From JBGSPQ01 sp041738505 (GTDB taxonomy: Bacteria > Patescibacteriota > Gracilibacteria > UBA1369), in the NCBI GenBank assembly GCA_041738505.1, contig JBGSPQ010000043.1:1-40433 (forward strand): DNA of 40,433 nucleotides, written 5' to 3'. This document shows positions 24,239 through 32,599 of this stretch, piece by piece; within the stretch, counting starts at the first letter, position 1, and every line of letters begins with the position of its first letter. Below the pieces are notes generated by a model. That model was not told the DNA's origin. It searched no databases and saw nothing but the letters and a program-made list of their open reading frames with translations. The position numbers and the translations under genes were made by a program.

Positions 24239-24559
24239 ATGGAGGGAACTCTGCCAATTGTGGAAATTGCCGCTCTGGCCACCGGTCTGGCGGTGATTAC
24301 GATTGAAGCAGTGATTATCGTGATGCTGCGCAATCACATCCAGGCTTTGAATTCGCATTTTACCGCTACGGACGAGCTGATCGGAAGGTTTGAAAATGAG
24401 ATTAACGGTCATCTTGATCACTTAAACCAGCATTCGCACGAAATTGAAATGATGTTGCACACAATTTGCGACCACGAAGAGGGACTGCACGAAAGAGGCT
24501 CTTTGAAAAGGAGTCTGACGAATGAAAAGATACCGGAGGGCAAAGTTTTGACCGGTTGA
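24239..24559 (+). CDS. Small single-pass membrane protein with coiled coil
   Basis: The 106-residue product has a hydrophobic segment (about 6-30, VEIAALATGLAVITIEAVIIVML) followed by a His/Glu-rich helix with coiled-coil spacing (ELIGRFENEINGHLDHLNQH). Its C-terminal half is unusually rich in His. It ends 3 nt before the stop of the converging 24563 gene. It is the only plus-strand gene among minus-strand genes from about 15 to 38.8 kb. I considered a DGR accessory protein (Avd), but Avd is a soluble helical bundle without a membrane span, so I do not make that call. Confidence 0.6.
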   Translation: MEGTLPIVEIAALATGLAVITIEAVIIVMLRNHIQALNSHFTATDELIGRFENEINGHLDHLNQHSHEIEMMLHTICDHEEGLHERGSLKRSLTNEKIPEGKVLTG

Positions 24560-24562
24560 ATA

Positions 24563-25537
24563 TTACATTACCTGCACAGCGCCGCGACCGCGAAGAATAT
24601 CGGTCTGAGATGCGGCAGAAATCAAAGTAAAACGGACATAGCTGCTTATCGGAAGGAAGTGACCGGTTGCTACACTACGAACTTTAGAAGTATGCTCTTG
24701 GTTAAATATGGTAAATGTTTTTTTCGATTCTCCAAAAAAATCAAGAATGTATTTTTCGGGATTGTGTTCACCGTTTTTTTTAGCCAGCTCATAGACGCGT
24801 AACGATTTTTGCATTGCCGCGGCATACTGAGTGTCGCTGATAAGGCGCATGCCATTGTCCCGATAATATTTTTCACAGGTTCTAAGTTGCCAACCGTCTC
24901 TTTGTAAATCGGGTCTTTGATCGAAAACCAAAGCTGGATACTGCACCATATCCACAATGCTCACACTCACTTTCCCGGGGTTTCCAGACCATGAGTGACC
25001 AGGATCAAATTTAACTTCATTTTGGTTATCGTAATTCTGATCGTTCATAGCGTCTATTATCTCCGTCATGGATTTGTCAGGAACGATTATTAGACCCGGC
25101 TTGCTCATGACCGTCGCGATTTTTTCCAGCTTTACAGGACCCAGCGCAAGAAGATTTTTGATGATTTCTTCATGTGTGGGGACTTTTACCTCCGGATCCA
25201 GTTCTTGAGCGGTGGCCACGGCTTCCCGGTAACTTTCCTTACTGACCATTTCGATCAGTTTTTCCTTTAAATCTTTGTTTTCGGTTGCATCGGGGGAAAG
25301 TGTGAGGCGGCTAATAATTTTTTTATACTGTACAACCGGCCCTAATTCTTCTCTGACTTCCATAACCAGCGGCTTTATTTTGTCTTTCAATTTGCGGCAC
25401 TCTTGGAATGCGGTGTCGCGGGTTTTATGGTTGTGGACGGCAAATTCCAGGGCTTCTTGGTATTTGTTGCGAAACTCCGCGTGTTTTTCGCGCAGGGTTT
25501 GAATTTGTTCATGCCATTTTTTGCATTTCTCACGCAT
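24563..25537 (-). CDS. Helical-module protein, large subtype (paralog of 28300-29277)
   Basis: The 324-residue protein has no signal. Residues 1-~55 form the shared module (MREKCKKWHEQIQTLREKHA, EFRNKYQEALEF, FQECRKLKDKIKPLVMEV). Next come a helical region (SPDATENKDLKEKLIEMVSK), a middle domain with LEKIATVMSKPGLIIVPDKSM, and a C-terminal domain (about 200-324) with CEKYYRDNGMRLISDTQYA and the ending LRGRGAVQVM. It is about half identical by eye to the product of 28300-29277. The C-terminal domain differs from the DUF4256-like one and shows no adenine-type variability pattern. It has its own promoter of the shared type. A recognition or scaffold role is inferred from context. Confidence 0.75.
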   Translation of the reverse strand: MREKCKKWHEQIQTLREKHAEFRNKYQEALEFAVHNHKTRDTAFQECRKLKDKIKPLVMEVREELGPVVQYKKIISRLTLSPDATENKDLKEKLIEMVSKESYREAVATAQELDPEVKVPTHEEIIKNLLALGPVKLEKIATVMSKPGLIIVPDKSMTEIIDAMNDQNYDNQNEVKFDPGHSWSGNPGKVSVSIVDMVQYPALVFDQRPDLQRDGWQLRTCEKYYRDNGMRLISDTQYAAAMQKSLRVYELAKKNGEHNPEKYILDFFGESKKTFTIFNQEHTSKVRSVATGHFLPISSYVRFTLISAASQTDILRGRGAVQVM

Positions 25538-25539
25538 TT

Positions 25540-25592
25540 TTCATCGGGTGAATTAGTCAGTAAATTATATCAGTTTTTGCCTGATTTGACCA
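25540..25592 (-). promoter_or_regulatory. Shared-type promoter and start-site palindrome of the 24563-25537 gene
   Basis: On the minus strand TGGTCA (25592-25587), 17-nt spacer containing TCAG-N7-CTGA (25584-25570), then TATAAT (25569-25564). The palindrome before the ATG is present with one mismatch (25552-25540, TTCACCCGATGAA), 2 nt from the start codon. The same block recurs before the genes at 37203 and 38185. Confidence 0.65.
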
Positions 25593-25888
25593 CTTGGCGA
25601 TGTTTTTGGATTTTGTCAGAACAGGTCCGGACCGGATCGGGCACAAAAATAGAAATGGCTTATTGACTGATAATAATAGTCATAATTCTGTGCGCACGCA
25701 CAGGAAGAATTGTTTTTAAGCTCATCAATAAGCCGTTTTGAAAATATAAAACCGCATGGCTTATTCAAATCTTATTTTCGCCCGAAAAAATGCACGTGCA
25801 TCACTTTCCACCGCCCCTCCAAGGCAAAGACCAAGCCGGCCCAAGCTCCGGGATTGCCTTTTTGGGAGTGTGGCGGAGGGGGTAAAGC
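25593..25888. other. Intergenic stretch with inverted repeats and a truncated copy of the 37303-37450 element
   Basis: No gene is seen. It holds the perfect palindrome CTGTGCG-CA-CGCACAG (25688-25703) and an 8-bp inverted repeat AATAAGCC/GGCTTATT (25727-25765) with inner GTTTT/AAAAC pairing. At 25811-25876 lies a shortened copy of the branched inverted-repeat element found after the gene at 37457. The shared part (CAAGCTCCGGGATTGCCTTT and flanks) is close to identical, with the internal hairpins reduced. Confidence 0.5.
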
Positions 25889-26620
25889 CTAAGCTTTTTT
25901 GACCCTTAGCGCGGCGCAGAACGAACCACCAGCATTGAGAAAGTACGCAAAGTTCCCGTCGATACCACTGTTGAGGCCACGGAACGCAAGGCCGGATTTT
26001 CTAATATCAGCAGGTGTTTCCAGCCATACCCAGCCATTTACCACTCTTAATTGCTCATAAAGCTCTTTATCGGCCAGTTCAACACCCATGGACGCTGCGA
26101 TATCCACTGCGTTACCGTTTGCATTGTTCTTCGGGCGATCCGTCTGGGCTTTTTGATCGTACATAATTTTTCTGTGTTCCTCCGCAATTTTAGCAATATC
26201 TGTTTGAGCGGAACGGAACTGAATCTCGCCATCATTCTTTGCACGAAAAACATTCATTTGATGACCTTTTTCGTCCAACGCCATTAGCTTGTTTATGGCA
26301 TCGGGACTGGCCATGAGTGCTTTTTCCACATCCTCCCATTTTATGCCTTCATGTAGCTCCGGCAATTCATCAAAGCGGGTTTTTAGCATGGCCAGCTCCG
26401 CCAATTGCTCTTTGGTGAGGCGCGGGAAGTCTTCCCGCAGTTCCATGACCAGCGGTTTGATTTCGTTGAAAAGTTTTCGGCATTCCGTAAATGAAGTCTC
26501 GCGAATTTTGGGGTTTTGGGCGGCGAATTCCAGGGCTTCCGCGTACGTTTGCATGAACTCCGCGTGTTTTTCGCGCAGGTGCTTCAGTTGCTCACGCCAT
26601 TTTTTACAGTTTTCGTTCAT
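25889..26620 (-). CDS. DGR-type variable protein A: helical module plus DUF4256-like domain
   Basis: The 243-residue protein has no signal peptide, so it is probably cytoplasmic. Residues 1-~80 are the shared helical module (MNENCKKWREQLKHLREKHA; FTECRKLFNEIKPLVMELRE; FPRLTKEQLAEL). From about 85 to the end it resembles Pfam DUF4256 in motif order: LKTRFDELPELHEGIKWEDV, LDEKGHQMNVF, GEIQFRSAQTD, GNAVDIAASMGVELADKELY, VWLETPADIRKSG and a terminal LRV. Residues 213-231 are the hypervariable stretch, followed by the invariant GSFCAALRVKK. It lies 183 nt after protein B with its own likely promoter and the start-site palindrome. The DUF4256 assignment is from recalled motifs. Confidence 0.85.
   Translation of the reverse strand: MNENCKKWREQLKHLREKHAEFMQTYAEALEFAAQNPKIRETSFTECRKLFNEIKPLVMELREDFPRLTKEQLAELAMLKTRFDELPELHEGIKWEDVEKALMASPDAINKLMALDEKGHQMNVFRAKNDGEIQFRSAQTDIAKIAEEHRKIMYDQKAQTDRPKNNANGNAVDIAASMGVELADKELYEQLRVVNGWVWLETPADIRKSGLAFRGLNSGIDGNFAYFLNAGGSFCAALRVKKA
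25928..25984 (-). repeat. Variable repeat (VR) core of protein A
   Basis: A 19-codon stretch that differs from the three sister copies almost only at first and second codon bases. It is bounded by the invariant 34-nt block at 25894-25927. A hairpin AAAGC-CTAA-GCTTT (25884-25897) lies directly after the block. Confidence 0.75.
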
Positions 26621-26622
26621 TT

Positions 26623-26745
26623 TTCACCGGGTGAATTTATTATATTATTATATATCATATTTGCCCCACGGTCTATTTGCTTGGGTTTTATGTGTTCCCG
26701 GGAACAGATTTATTTTAGTGTAAGCGGGGGCTGTGCCCGGGAACA
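26623..26745 (-). promoter_or_regulatory. Upstream region of protein A: start-site palindrome, promoter and two GTTCCCGGGAAC-type palindromes
   Basis: TTCACCCGGTGAA (26635-26623) sits 2 nt before the ATG. A likely promoter is TAGACC (26675-26670), 17 nt, TATAAT (26652-26647). Further upstream are TGTTCCCGGGAACA (26693-26706, perfect 14-bp palindrome) and TGTGCCCGGGAACA (26732-26745, one mismatch), 39 bp apart. These could be paired operator sites. An inverted repeat TTGGAA/TTCCAA (26759-26783) lies between them and the end of protein B. Confidence 0.45.
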
Positions 26746-26803
26746 ACTTTTTTGCTAATTGGAAAATAATAATAAGGTTCCAAGAAAATTTAAGGTTTAA
26801 AGC

Positions 26804-27535
26804 CTAAACTTTTTTGACCCTTAGCGCGGCGCAGAACGAACCACGATCAAGGTGATTGTACGCATTGAACTGATTGAGCCCACCGTTGCGGCCACCGAGC
26901 GCAAAGCCGGTTTCTCTAGTATCGGCAGGTGTTTCCAGCCATACCCAGCCATTATTTACTCGTAATTGTTCATAAAGTTCGCGGTCAGCCAGATCAACAC
27001 CCATGGACCTCGCGATATCCACCGCGTTACCATTCGCTTGTTCCTGCGGGCGATCCGTCTCGGCTTTTTGATCGTACATAATATTTCTGTGTTCCCCCGC
27101 AATTTTAGTAATATCTGTTTGCGCGGAACGGAACTGAATTTCGCCGTCATTCTTTGCACGAAATACATTCATTTGATGACCTTTTTCGTCCAGCGCCCGC
27201 AGTTTGTCAATGGCGTCGGGAGATTTTTTGAGTGCTTTTTCCACATCCTCCCATTTGATGCCTTCGTGCAGCTCCGGCAGTGCTTCAAAGTTGGTTTTTA
27301 GCAGTTTCAGCTCCGCTTTTTGCTCTTTGGTGAGGCGCGGAAAACTATCCCGCAGGTTCATGACCAGCGGTTTGATTTCGTTAAAGAGTTCACGGCAAAG
27401 GGTAAATGAGGTTTCGCGGACTTTTGGGTTTTCTTCTGCAAATTTCAGTGCGTCCGCGTACGCCTGCCCGAACTCCGCGCGTTTACCACGCAGGTGTTTC
27501 AGTTGTTCATGCCATTTTTCACAGTTTTCGTTCAT
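26804..27535 (-). CDS. DGR-type variable protein B: helical module plus DUF4256-like domain
   Basis: The 243-residue protein aligns with A and C along its whole length without gaps. Its N-terminal module is a different sequence type (LRGKRAEFGQAYADALKFAE) that matches the large-subtype protein at 28300-29277 better than A or C, suggesting module exchange between paralogs. The body is DUF4256-like (NGNAVDIARSMGVDLADREL). Residues 213-231 are the variable stretch, here CTC GGT GGC CGC AAC GGT at its start, ending before GSFCAALRVKKV. It starts 23 nt after the stop of C, with the palindrome at 27550-27538, and is probably the last gene of the long operon. Confidence 0.85.
   Translation of the reverse strand: MNENCEKWHEQLKHLRGKRAEFGQAYADALKFAEENPKVRETSFTLCRELFNEIKPLVMNLRDSFPRLTKEQKAELKLLKTNFEALPELHEGIKWEDVEKALKKSPDAIDKLRALDEKGHQMNVFRAKNDGEIQFRSAQTDITKIAGEHRNIMYDQKAETDRPQEQANGNAVDIARSMGVDLADRELYEQLRVNNGWVWLETPADTRETGFALGGRNGGLNQFNAYNHLDRGSFCAALRVKKV
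26843..26899 (-). repeat. Variable repeat (VR) core of protein B
   Basis: Nineteen codons in register with the other copies. Two third-position departures occur here (GGG at codon 7, AAT at codon 9). The invariant block follows at 26809-26842. The post-VR hairpin is imperfect (AGTTTAGGCTTT on the coding strand). Confidence 0.75.
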
Positions 27536-27558
27536 AGTTCACCGGGTGAATTAGAAAC

Positions 27559-28290
27559 CTAAGCTTTTTTGACCCTTAGCGCGGCGCAGAACGAACCACC
27601 ACCATCGTGATTGAACGCATTGCTCTTGCTGATACCAAGTAAGCTGCCATAGAACGCAAAGTCGGTTTTTCTGGTTTTGGCATCTATTTCCAGCCATACC
27701 CAGCCATTTGGTATTCTTAATTGTTGATAAAGCTCTCTGTCAGCCAGTTCAACACCCATGGACCTCGCGATATCCACCGCATTGCCATTCGCTTGTTCCT
27801 GCGGGCGATCCCTCTCGGCTTTTTTATCGTACATTATATTTCTGTGTTCCGGCGCAATTTTATTAACATCTGTTTGCGCGGAACGGAACTGAATTTCGCC
27901 ATCATTCTTTGCACGAAATACATTCATTTGATGACCTTTTTCGTCCAAAGCCATAAGTTTGCTTATGGCATCGGGTGAAGCAATGAGTGATTTTTCCACG
28001 TCCTCCCATTTGATGCCTTCATGTAGCTCCGGCAATTCATCAAAGCGGGTTTTTAGCATGACTAGCTCCGCCTTTTGCTCTTTGGTCAGCCGGGGAAACT
28101 GTTCGCGCAATGCCATTACCAGCGGTTTGATTTCGTTAAAGAGCACTCGGCAACGGGTGAATGAGGTTTCGCGAATCTCGGGGTTTTGGGCGGAGAATTC
28201 CAGCGCGTCCGCGTACGTCTGCAGGAACTCCGCGTGCTTTTCGCGCAGGGTTTTAATTTGCTCATGCCATTTTTGGCAGTTTTCGTTCAT
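27559..28290 (-). CDS. DGR-type variable protein C: helical module plus DUF4256-like domain
   Basis: The 243-residue protein is close to A in the middle region (TRFDELPELHEGIKWEDVEK identical to A). The N-terminal module reads MNENCQKWHEQIKTLREKHA. The variable residues 213-231 begin FYGSLLGISKSNAFNHDGG, followed by the invariant end. It begins 9 nt after the stop of the 28300-29277 gene. It lacks the start-site palindrome found before A, B, D and two others, which suggests it is translated from the upstream operon mRNA. No RNA hairpin of the A/D type follows its stop codon. Confidence 0.85.
   Translation of the reverse strand: MNENCQKWHEQIKTLREKHAEFLQTYADALEFSAQNPEIRETSFTRCRVLFNEIKPLVMALREQFPRLTKEQKAELVMLKTRFDELPELHEGIKWEDVEKSLIASPDAISKLMALDEKGHQMNVFRAKNDGEIQFRSAQTDVNKIAPEHRNIMYDKKAERDRPQEQANGNAVDIARSMGVELADRELYQQLRIPNGWVWLEIDAKTRKTDFAFYGSLLGISKSNAFNHDGGGSFCAALRVKKA
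27598..27654 (-). repeat. Variable repeat (VR) core of protein C
   Basis: Nineteen codons in register with the other copies; the only third-position departure is TTA at codon 5. The invariant block lies at 27564-27597. Confidence 0.75.
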
Positions 28291-28299
28291 TTTTTAATT

Positions 28300-29277
28300 T
28301 TACATTACCTCAACCACCCCACGCCCGCGAAGGTGTTTGGTCACATCATCGGGATTATGCCAGCTAAAGAAGACCATACCATCGGTTGGAAAGAAATCAC
28401 CGCTGGCAACGTTTTCAATATCGGTATTCTGTTCTTGATTAAAAATCGTAACGGTTTTATGCGAATCTTCGGAAAAATCCATAATTTGATTTTGGGGATT
28501 TGCTCCACCCTTTCTTTTTGCCAGCTCATAGGCGCGTAGCGACTTCTGCATTCCCGTCGCGTACTGGAGATCATTCGCAAGCCGCATGCCGTTGTCGCGA
28601 AAATATTTTTCGCAAACTCGGAGCTGTTCTTTATTTAGCTGTTCATCCGGTTTTTGACCGGGCACAACCGCGGGATTGGGAACCATATCCATAATACTTA
28701 CACTTACTTTTCGAGGTCTTTCAGGCCATTTAATACCTTCCATTAAATATGTTTCCGCTTGATCATCATAATGCCGATTTGCGCTCATTCCTTCACTCAG
28801 TTCCGTCATGGATTTGTCCGGAACTATTATCAAACCCGGTTTGCCCATAATTCTTGCGATTTTTTCCAGTTTTTCCGGGTCCATCGCGAGCAGGTTTTTG
28901 ATGATTTCTTGATGTGTGGGGACTTTGACATTTGGATCCAGCTCTTTGGCTGTGGTGACCGCTTCTTGGTAATTTTCCACACTCGCCATTTCCTGCAGTT
29001 TTTCCCGTAATTTTTTGTTTTCTCGGGCGTCGGGGGAAAGTGTAAGGCGGGCAACAATTTGTTGAAACTTAAAAGCCGGATTAAATTCCTCTTTGATTTC
29101 AAATACCAGCGGCTTGATTTTATCTTTTAGTTTGCGACATTCTTGGAAGGCGGTGTCACGGTATTTGGAGTTTTCTTCGGCAAATTTTAGGGCATCCGTG
29201 TATGCCTGCCCGAACTCCGCGCGTTTACCACGCAGGGTTTTGATTTGATCATGCCATTTTTGGCAGTTTTCGTTCAT
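28300..29277 (-). CDS. Helical-module protein, large subtype (paralog of 24563-25537)
   Basis: The 325-residue protein carries the shared module (MNENCQKWHDQIKTLRGKRA, FQECRKLKDKIKPLVFEIKE). Then come a helical part (LREKLQEMASVENYQEAVTT), the middle motif LEKIARIMGKPGLIIVPDKS, and a C-terminal domain with CEKYFRDNGMRLANDLQYAT ending LRGRGVVEVM. Codon-level comparison with 24563-25537 shows ordinary divergence, including third positions, so this pair is not diversified like A-D. It starts 6 nt after the 73-residue gene and ends 9 nt before C, inside the operon with the MoxR and vWA genes. Function unknown. Confidence 0.75.
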   Translation of the reverse strand: MNENCQKWHDQIKTLRGKRAEFGQAYTDALKFAEENSKYRDTAFQECRKLKDKIKPLVFEIKEEFNPAFKFQQIVARLTLSPDARENKKLREKLQEMASVENYQEAVTTAKELDPNVKVPTHQEIIKNLLAMDPEKLEKIARIMGKPGLIIVPDKSMTELSEGMSANRHYDDQAETYLMEGIKWPERPRKVSVSIMDMVPNPAVVPGQKPDEQLNKEQLRVCEKYFRDNGMRLANDLQYATGMQKSLRAYELAKRKGGANPQNQIMDFSEDSHKTVTIFNQEQNTDIENVASGDFFPTDGMVFFSWHNPDDVTKHLRGRGVVEVM

Positions 29278-29283
29278 TTCCGT

Positions 29284-29505
29284 TTAGTTGGCGTCCTGTG
29301 AACCGCATTCCTCTGCGATGTCGGCTTCCAGGTCTTTGATTTCACCGTCCACCCATTCGCCAAAACGGGCATAGCCTTCTTTTTCTTTTTCAAAGATTTC
29401 ATCTTTGTTGCGGTCAATTACCGTGTCCGCGGTTTCGACACCTTCCATAATAAGGTGTTCGGTTTCCGTTTCACGGGATTCCGGTGTGGGATTTGATGTT
29501 GTCAT
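29284..29505 (-). CDS. Small acidic protein in the MoxR-vWA operon
   Basis: A 73-residue, strongly acidic, helical protein (MTTSNPTPESRETETEHLIM; EIFEKEKEGYARFGEWVDGE; DLEADIAEECGSQDAN). No signal, no membrane span. It lies 49 nt after the MoxR-like gene and 6 nt before the large-subtype gene, which supports it as real. Not recognised. It could be an adaptor or inhibitor of the ATPase, but nothing in the sequence proves this. Confidence 0.6.
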   Translation of the reverse strand: MTTSNPTPESRETETEHLIMEGVETADTVIDRNKDEIFEKEKEGYARFGEWVDGEIKDLEADIAEECGSQDAN

Positions 29506-29554
29506 GTGTGGTTTGGTTAGTTTGTAACTATTTATTTTTATTATGATTCGCTTC

Positions 29555-32500
29555 TCAAGCGGCTTTGCCTATTTTATCAATCAAAGACGCTGTCATTTTA
29601 ATGCGATCCTCCACCGGCGATTCCGCCGCTTCGCGCGCTTCCACTTCGGTGATGGCGTCGGCCTCCAGCATGATTTTGAGCACCATGTCGCAGAATTGTC
29701 CTGCCACCTCCAGGTACTGTTCATAGCTTAAAGAGGCCATATATTCGGCGTCGTTGATGCGCAGGCTGATTATTTGTGTATTGAAAGCCGTAATTTTGCC
29801 GGTGATTTCCAGAAGTCGGTCAATATTTTCAATTTCCTGGTAAGAGTTTTCGCTTTTATCCGTTTCCCTTCCGGCAAAAAATTTGGCGGGATCAAACGCC
29901 TCGCGTATCTGCTCCAGCGCGTCGCGCACCTCTTGTTCCCTTTCGGCCAGATTTTTTTGCATGTCTTTCTTTTTATTCTCCTCATCAGTCGCGTCCGCAA
30001 TTTCCTTGTATTCCGCAAGTTTTCGGGGGGGGAGATAACCAAAAATCAACTGCATGGTTTCCAATGAATTAAAGTAGCGCATTTCATAGTCCCCTTCCTC
30101 CCCGGCCGGCTTTAACAAAGAAACGTAATCGCCGTTGATATCCACTTTTGCGTATTTTGGCAGAGACAGAATGTTGAATCGGCTTATTTTCTGCTTGAAG
30201 TCATTCAGGTCGCCGGCGGTATTTATTTCGCGCCAGCCCTCCCCAAGGAAGAAATATTTGTTCAGGACTGAATAGACAATGGCCATTTCCTCCGGTTGGA
30301 TATCAAGCTCTTTTACAAACTTAAACACGTAATATTCAATATCCATAGCCATGTTGTCGTTCAGGTAGGAGGCAACTATTTTATCCAGAAGCTGACGCAT
30401 GGTCAGATTGGTTTTGCGCAGTTTGGCAATCAGATCCGTAGCAGTTTCCACGCCCGTCCATCTTTTAAGCTCATCGGTGATGGGGAAATCGTCGGGATTA
30501 ATCCTCTCTTCAAATATGTTCATAATCAGTCGGGCGGCCGCGCTCAAGCGGTACAAATCCTTGAAAACGGAATAGGGGTCGTCCTTTTTTACCAGCAGAC
30601 GACAGCCCATTCTTTTATTGAGCAATTTGGCCAGCAGAACCTGAAATATCTGATCCGTTTTGGCCACCTCTTTCTGCCTTTGAAGTGTTCCCAGTTTCAG
30701 TTCCGGAATGTTTCCTTCGGCGTCCATGAACTTTTCGCTTAATTTATCCAGTTCCAGCCTTTCTTCAAAAACACCGCTGAGGCTGGACGTATATACCGTC
30801 TGGGGCAGGTAGCCGACTTTAATTGGATGGATGCGGGAAAGGGAGGCGGGATCCATGTCGTTGTAGCGGGCGTCTTTGTATCTACCACCGGTGTTACCGG
30901 TCCAGATTACGCAGTATCCCTCTTTTACGGTGATTTCCTCTTCGTCACTGCGGACACCGATTTTTTCCCCGATTTTTTTAGTCATCAGGTCGTTAAAGGC
31001 GATGATCACTTCGGGAGTGATGGCGTTGGCTTCGTCAATTATCAACGGTCGTCCCTCTTTCATGGCCTTGTACATGGCCCCAATCACATATCTGCCCTGT
31101 ACCTGATTTTCAAAGGTTGCATCAACCATTCTTTTGATTTCCTCTTTTTGTGATTTATCAATATCCGGCACATTTTGCTCTTTTTTGCGCGTGGCAATTA
31201 TTTGTTCAATAATTTTCGCTTTTTCCCCAACCAGCATGCCAATCATGTCTCCGGTTTTTTCGCCCTCCTCAAAATTCCTATCGCTGCCAAATTCCTTTAA
31301 CTGATCGTTTACAAAATCCACCGGATTCCTTTTTTCGATTTTCAGTTCCTCGGTAAAGCGTTCGGGCTCCAAAAATTTGTTGCCGGCCACTATTATCGGC
31401 TCTTTATGGAAGCGAGTCCGGGCAAGATGTACGGCTATGGCCGTTTTGCCTGTGCCGTAATCCCCGTGAAGATAGACGGTGGTGGGGGGATTTTTGGTAA
31501 GACTGACCATGGCTTCCTCTATCACTTCTTTAACATATGCGGTTTCCACGATTTTGCCGCCTGCCATCAGGGCGCGCATATGTTTGAGTTCCTTATTGTA
31601 ATTTACATAAGCCGTAAGGGCGTCGGTGTTGACCATATTGCCCAGTTCAGCGTGCAGTTCGCGCGGAGAGCCGGTTTGTTTTTTTGTATTCTCCCCGAAA
31701 ATTTCGCTGTCCATTTCGGCTTCCAGCTCATCAATTTCACGTATCTCTTCTATATCCAATCCGGATATTTGGGCGGTCTCTTGTTCCGTATATAGCCCGG
31801 TAACGATTTTGGCCGCTTTAGCGGAATCAACCCCCGTTTTGATTGTCTTGAGGTTTTTAAGGACCTCACGGATTTTTTTTGCCACCGATTTAATAAAAAT
31901 CATTACTTTTTCCCGGCCCCCCTCTTCCAGTATTTTTTCCGCCGCATTATGCAGGTTCAGGCTTTTCTTAATCAGCAACAGCAGTAACCTTCTTTGCCCC
32001 TTGGTTTTTGCTTTGGCCGCCTCTAAAACCTGCTTCTCATTCATTTTGGAATTTTGCCCGAATGTTGTTTTATTCTTTTGATATTGAGCGGCAACCACTG
32101 CCTTGGAGAACATTTTCCAGTTTTCAACAAGCAGGTTCATGGTTATAGCGGACAGCCCAACAGCCTCGGCATCCTTGGAGTGGCGCATTATTGCAAACCG
32201 CGTCTTTACTTTTTCTTTGTCATCTTCGGACATTTGTTCTCCGGCAAGGTATTCCACCAGCATTTCTTCCGCTTCTTTGGCATTTCCCGAACCGTTTAGA
32301 ATCTCTTCCAGTTTTTCGCGCGGCACCGGCATGTTTTCCGGCAGAAAAAAGTCGGAAGCAATAAGATCTTCATATGTGATGATTTCCCTGATTTCATCCA
32401 TCATGCTCAATATCTCCTCCCTCATAAACTTGAGCATAAGAACATCGGCCTCCAGCTCCACGGCTTTTTCTATTTTGGACGTATCCGCGCCCACCGCACG

Positions 32501-32578
32501 GAGCTGTTCCATTATTTCACGGCCCATTTCGTCGGAGCGGAGTAGGGGGGGATTTTTTTTGTTTTCCGATGATGTCAT
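29555..32578 (-). CDS. MoxR-like AAA+ ATPase with long N- and C-terminal extensions
   Basis: The 1007-residue protein has an N-terminal ~330 residues of helical, charged sequence. The AAA+ module has Walker A GDYGTGKT (372-379), Walker B LIIDEANAI (Asp515, Glu516), a sensor-like segment YCVIWTGNTGGRY and an Arg-finger candidate near LSRIHPI. This fits the MoxR/RavA/NorQ clade, which acts as a chaperone with vWA partners. The C-terminal ~350 residues are helical. It starts 21 nt after the vWA gene, the usual pairing for such ATPases. It probably remodels partner complexes using ATP; the target is unknown. The N-terminal extension is much larger than in classical MoxR (about 320 residues total). 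Confidence 0.88.
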   Translation of the reverse strand: MTSSENKKNPPLLRSDEMGREIMEQLRAVGADTSKIEKAVELEADVLMLKFMREEILSMMDEIREIITYEDLIASDFFLPENMPVPREKLEEILNGSGNAKEAEEMLVEYLAGEQMSEDDKEKVKTRFAIMRHSKDAEAVGLSAITMNLLVENWKMFSKAVVAAQYQKNKTTFGQNSKMNEKQVLEAAKAKTKGQRRLLLLLIKKSLNLHNAAEKILEEGGREKVMIFIKSVAKKIREVLKNLKTIKTGVDSAKAAKIVTGLYTEQETAQISGLDIEEIREIDELEAEMDSEIFGENTKKQTGSPRELHAELGNMVNTDALTAYVNYNKELKHMRALMAGGKIVETAYVKEVIEEAMVSLTKNPPTTVYLHGDYGTGKTAIAVHLARTRFHKEPIIVAGNKFLEPERFTEELKIEKRNPVDFVNDQLKEFGSDRNFEEGEKTGDMIGMLVGEKAKIIEQIIATRKKEQNVPDIDKSQKEEIKRMVDATFENQVQGRYVIGAMYKAMKEGRPLIIDEANAITPEVIIAFNDLMTKKIGEKIGVRSDEEEITVKEGYCVIWTGNTGGRYKDARYNDMDPASLSRIHPIKVGYLPQTVYTSSLSGVFEERLELDKLSEKFMDAEGNIPELKLGTLQRQKEVAKTDQIFQVLLAKLLNKRMGCRLLVKKDDPYSVFKDLYRLSAAARLIMNIFEERINPDDFPITDELKRWTGVETATDLIAKLRKTNLTMRQLLDKIVASYLNDNMAMDIEYYVFKFVKELDIQPEEMAIVYSVLNKYFFLGEGWREINTAGDLNDFKQKISRFNILSLPKYAKVDINGDYVSLLKPAGEEGDYEMRYFNSLETMQLIFGYLPPRKLAEYKEIADATDEENKKKDMQKNLAEREQEVRDALEQIREAFDPAKFFAGRETDKSENSYQEIENIDRLLEITGKITAFNTQIISLRINDAEYMASLSYEQYLEVAGQFCDMVLKIMLEADAITEVEAREAAESPVEDRIKMTASLIDKIGKAA

Positions 32579-32599
32579 TTTTTTATGTTAATCTTTATA

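Noticed and set aside
24239..24559. Small plus-strand gene as DGR accessory protein Avd
   Set aside because: It has a clear membrane span and a His-rich coiled coil, unlike the soluble four-helix Avd.
25593..25888. CRISPR array or template repeat in the gap before protein A
   Set aside because: Repeats here are palindromes and one element copy, not regularly spaced units, and none matches the variable-repeat sequence.
24563..29277. Large-subtype pair (24563 and 28300) as additional DGR targets
   Set aside because: Codon comparison of their C-termini shows changes at all three codon positions and no invariant block, which is ordinary divergence.
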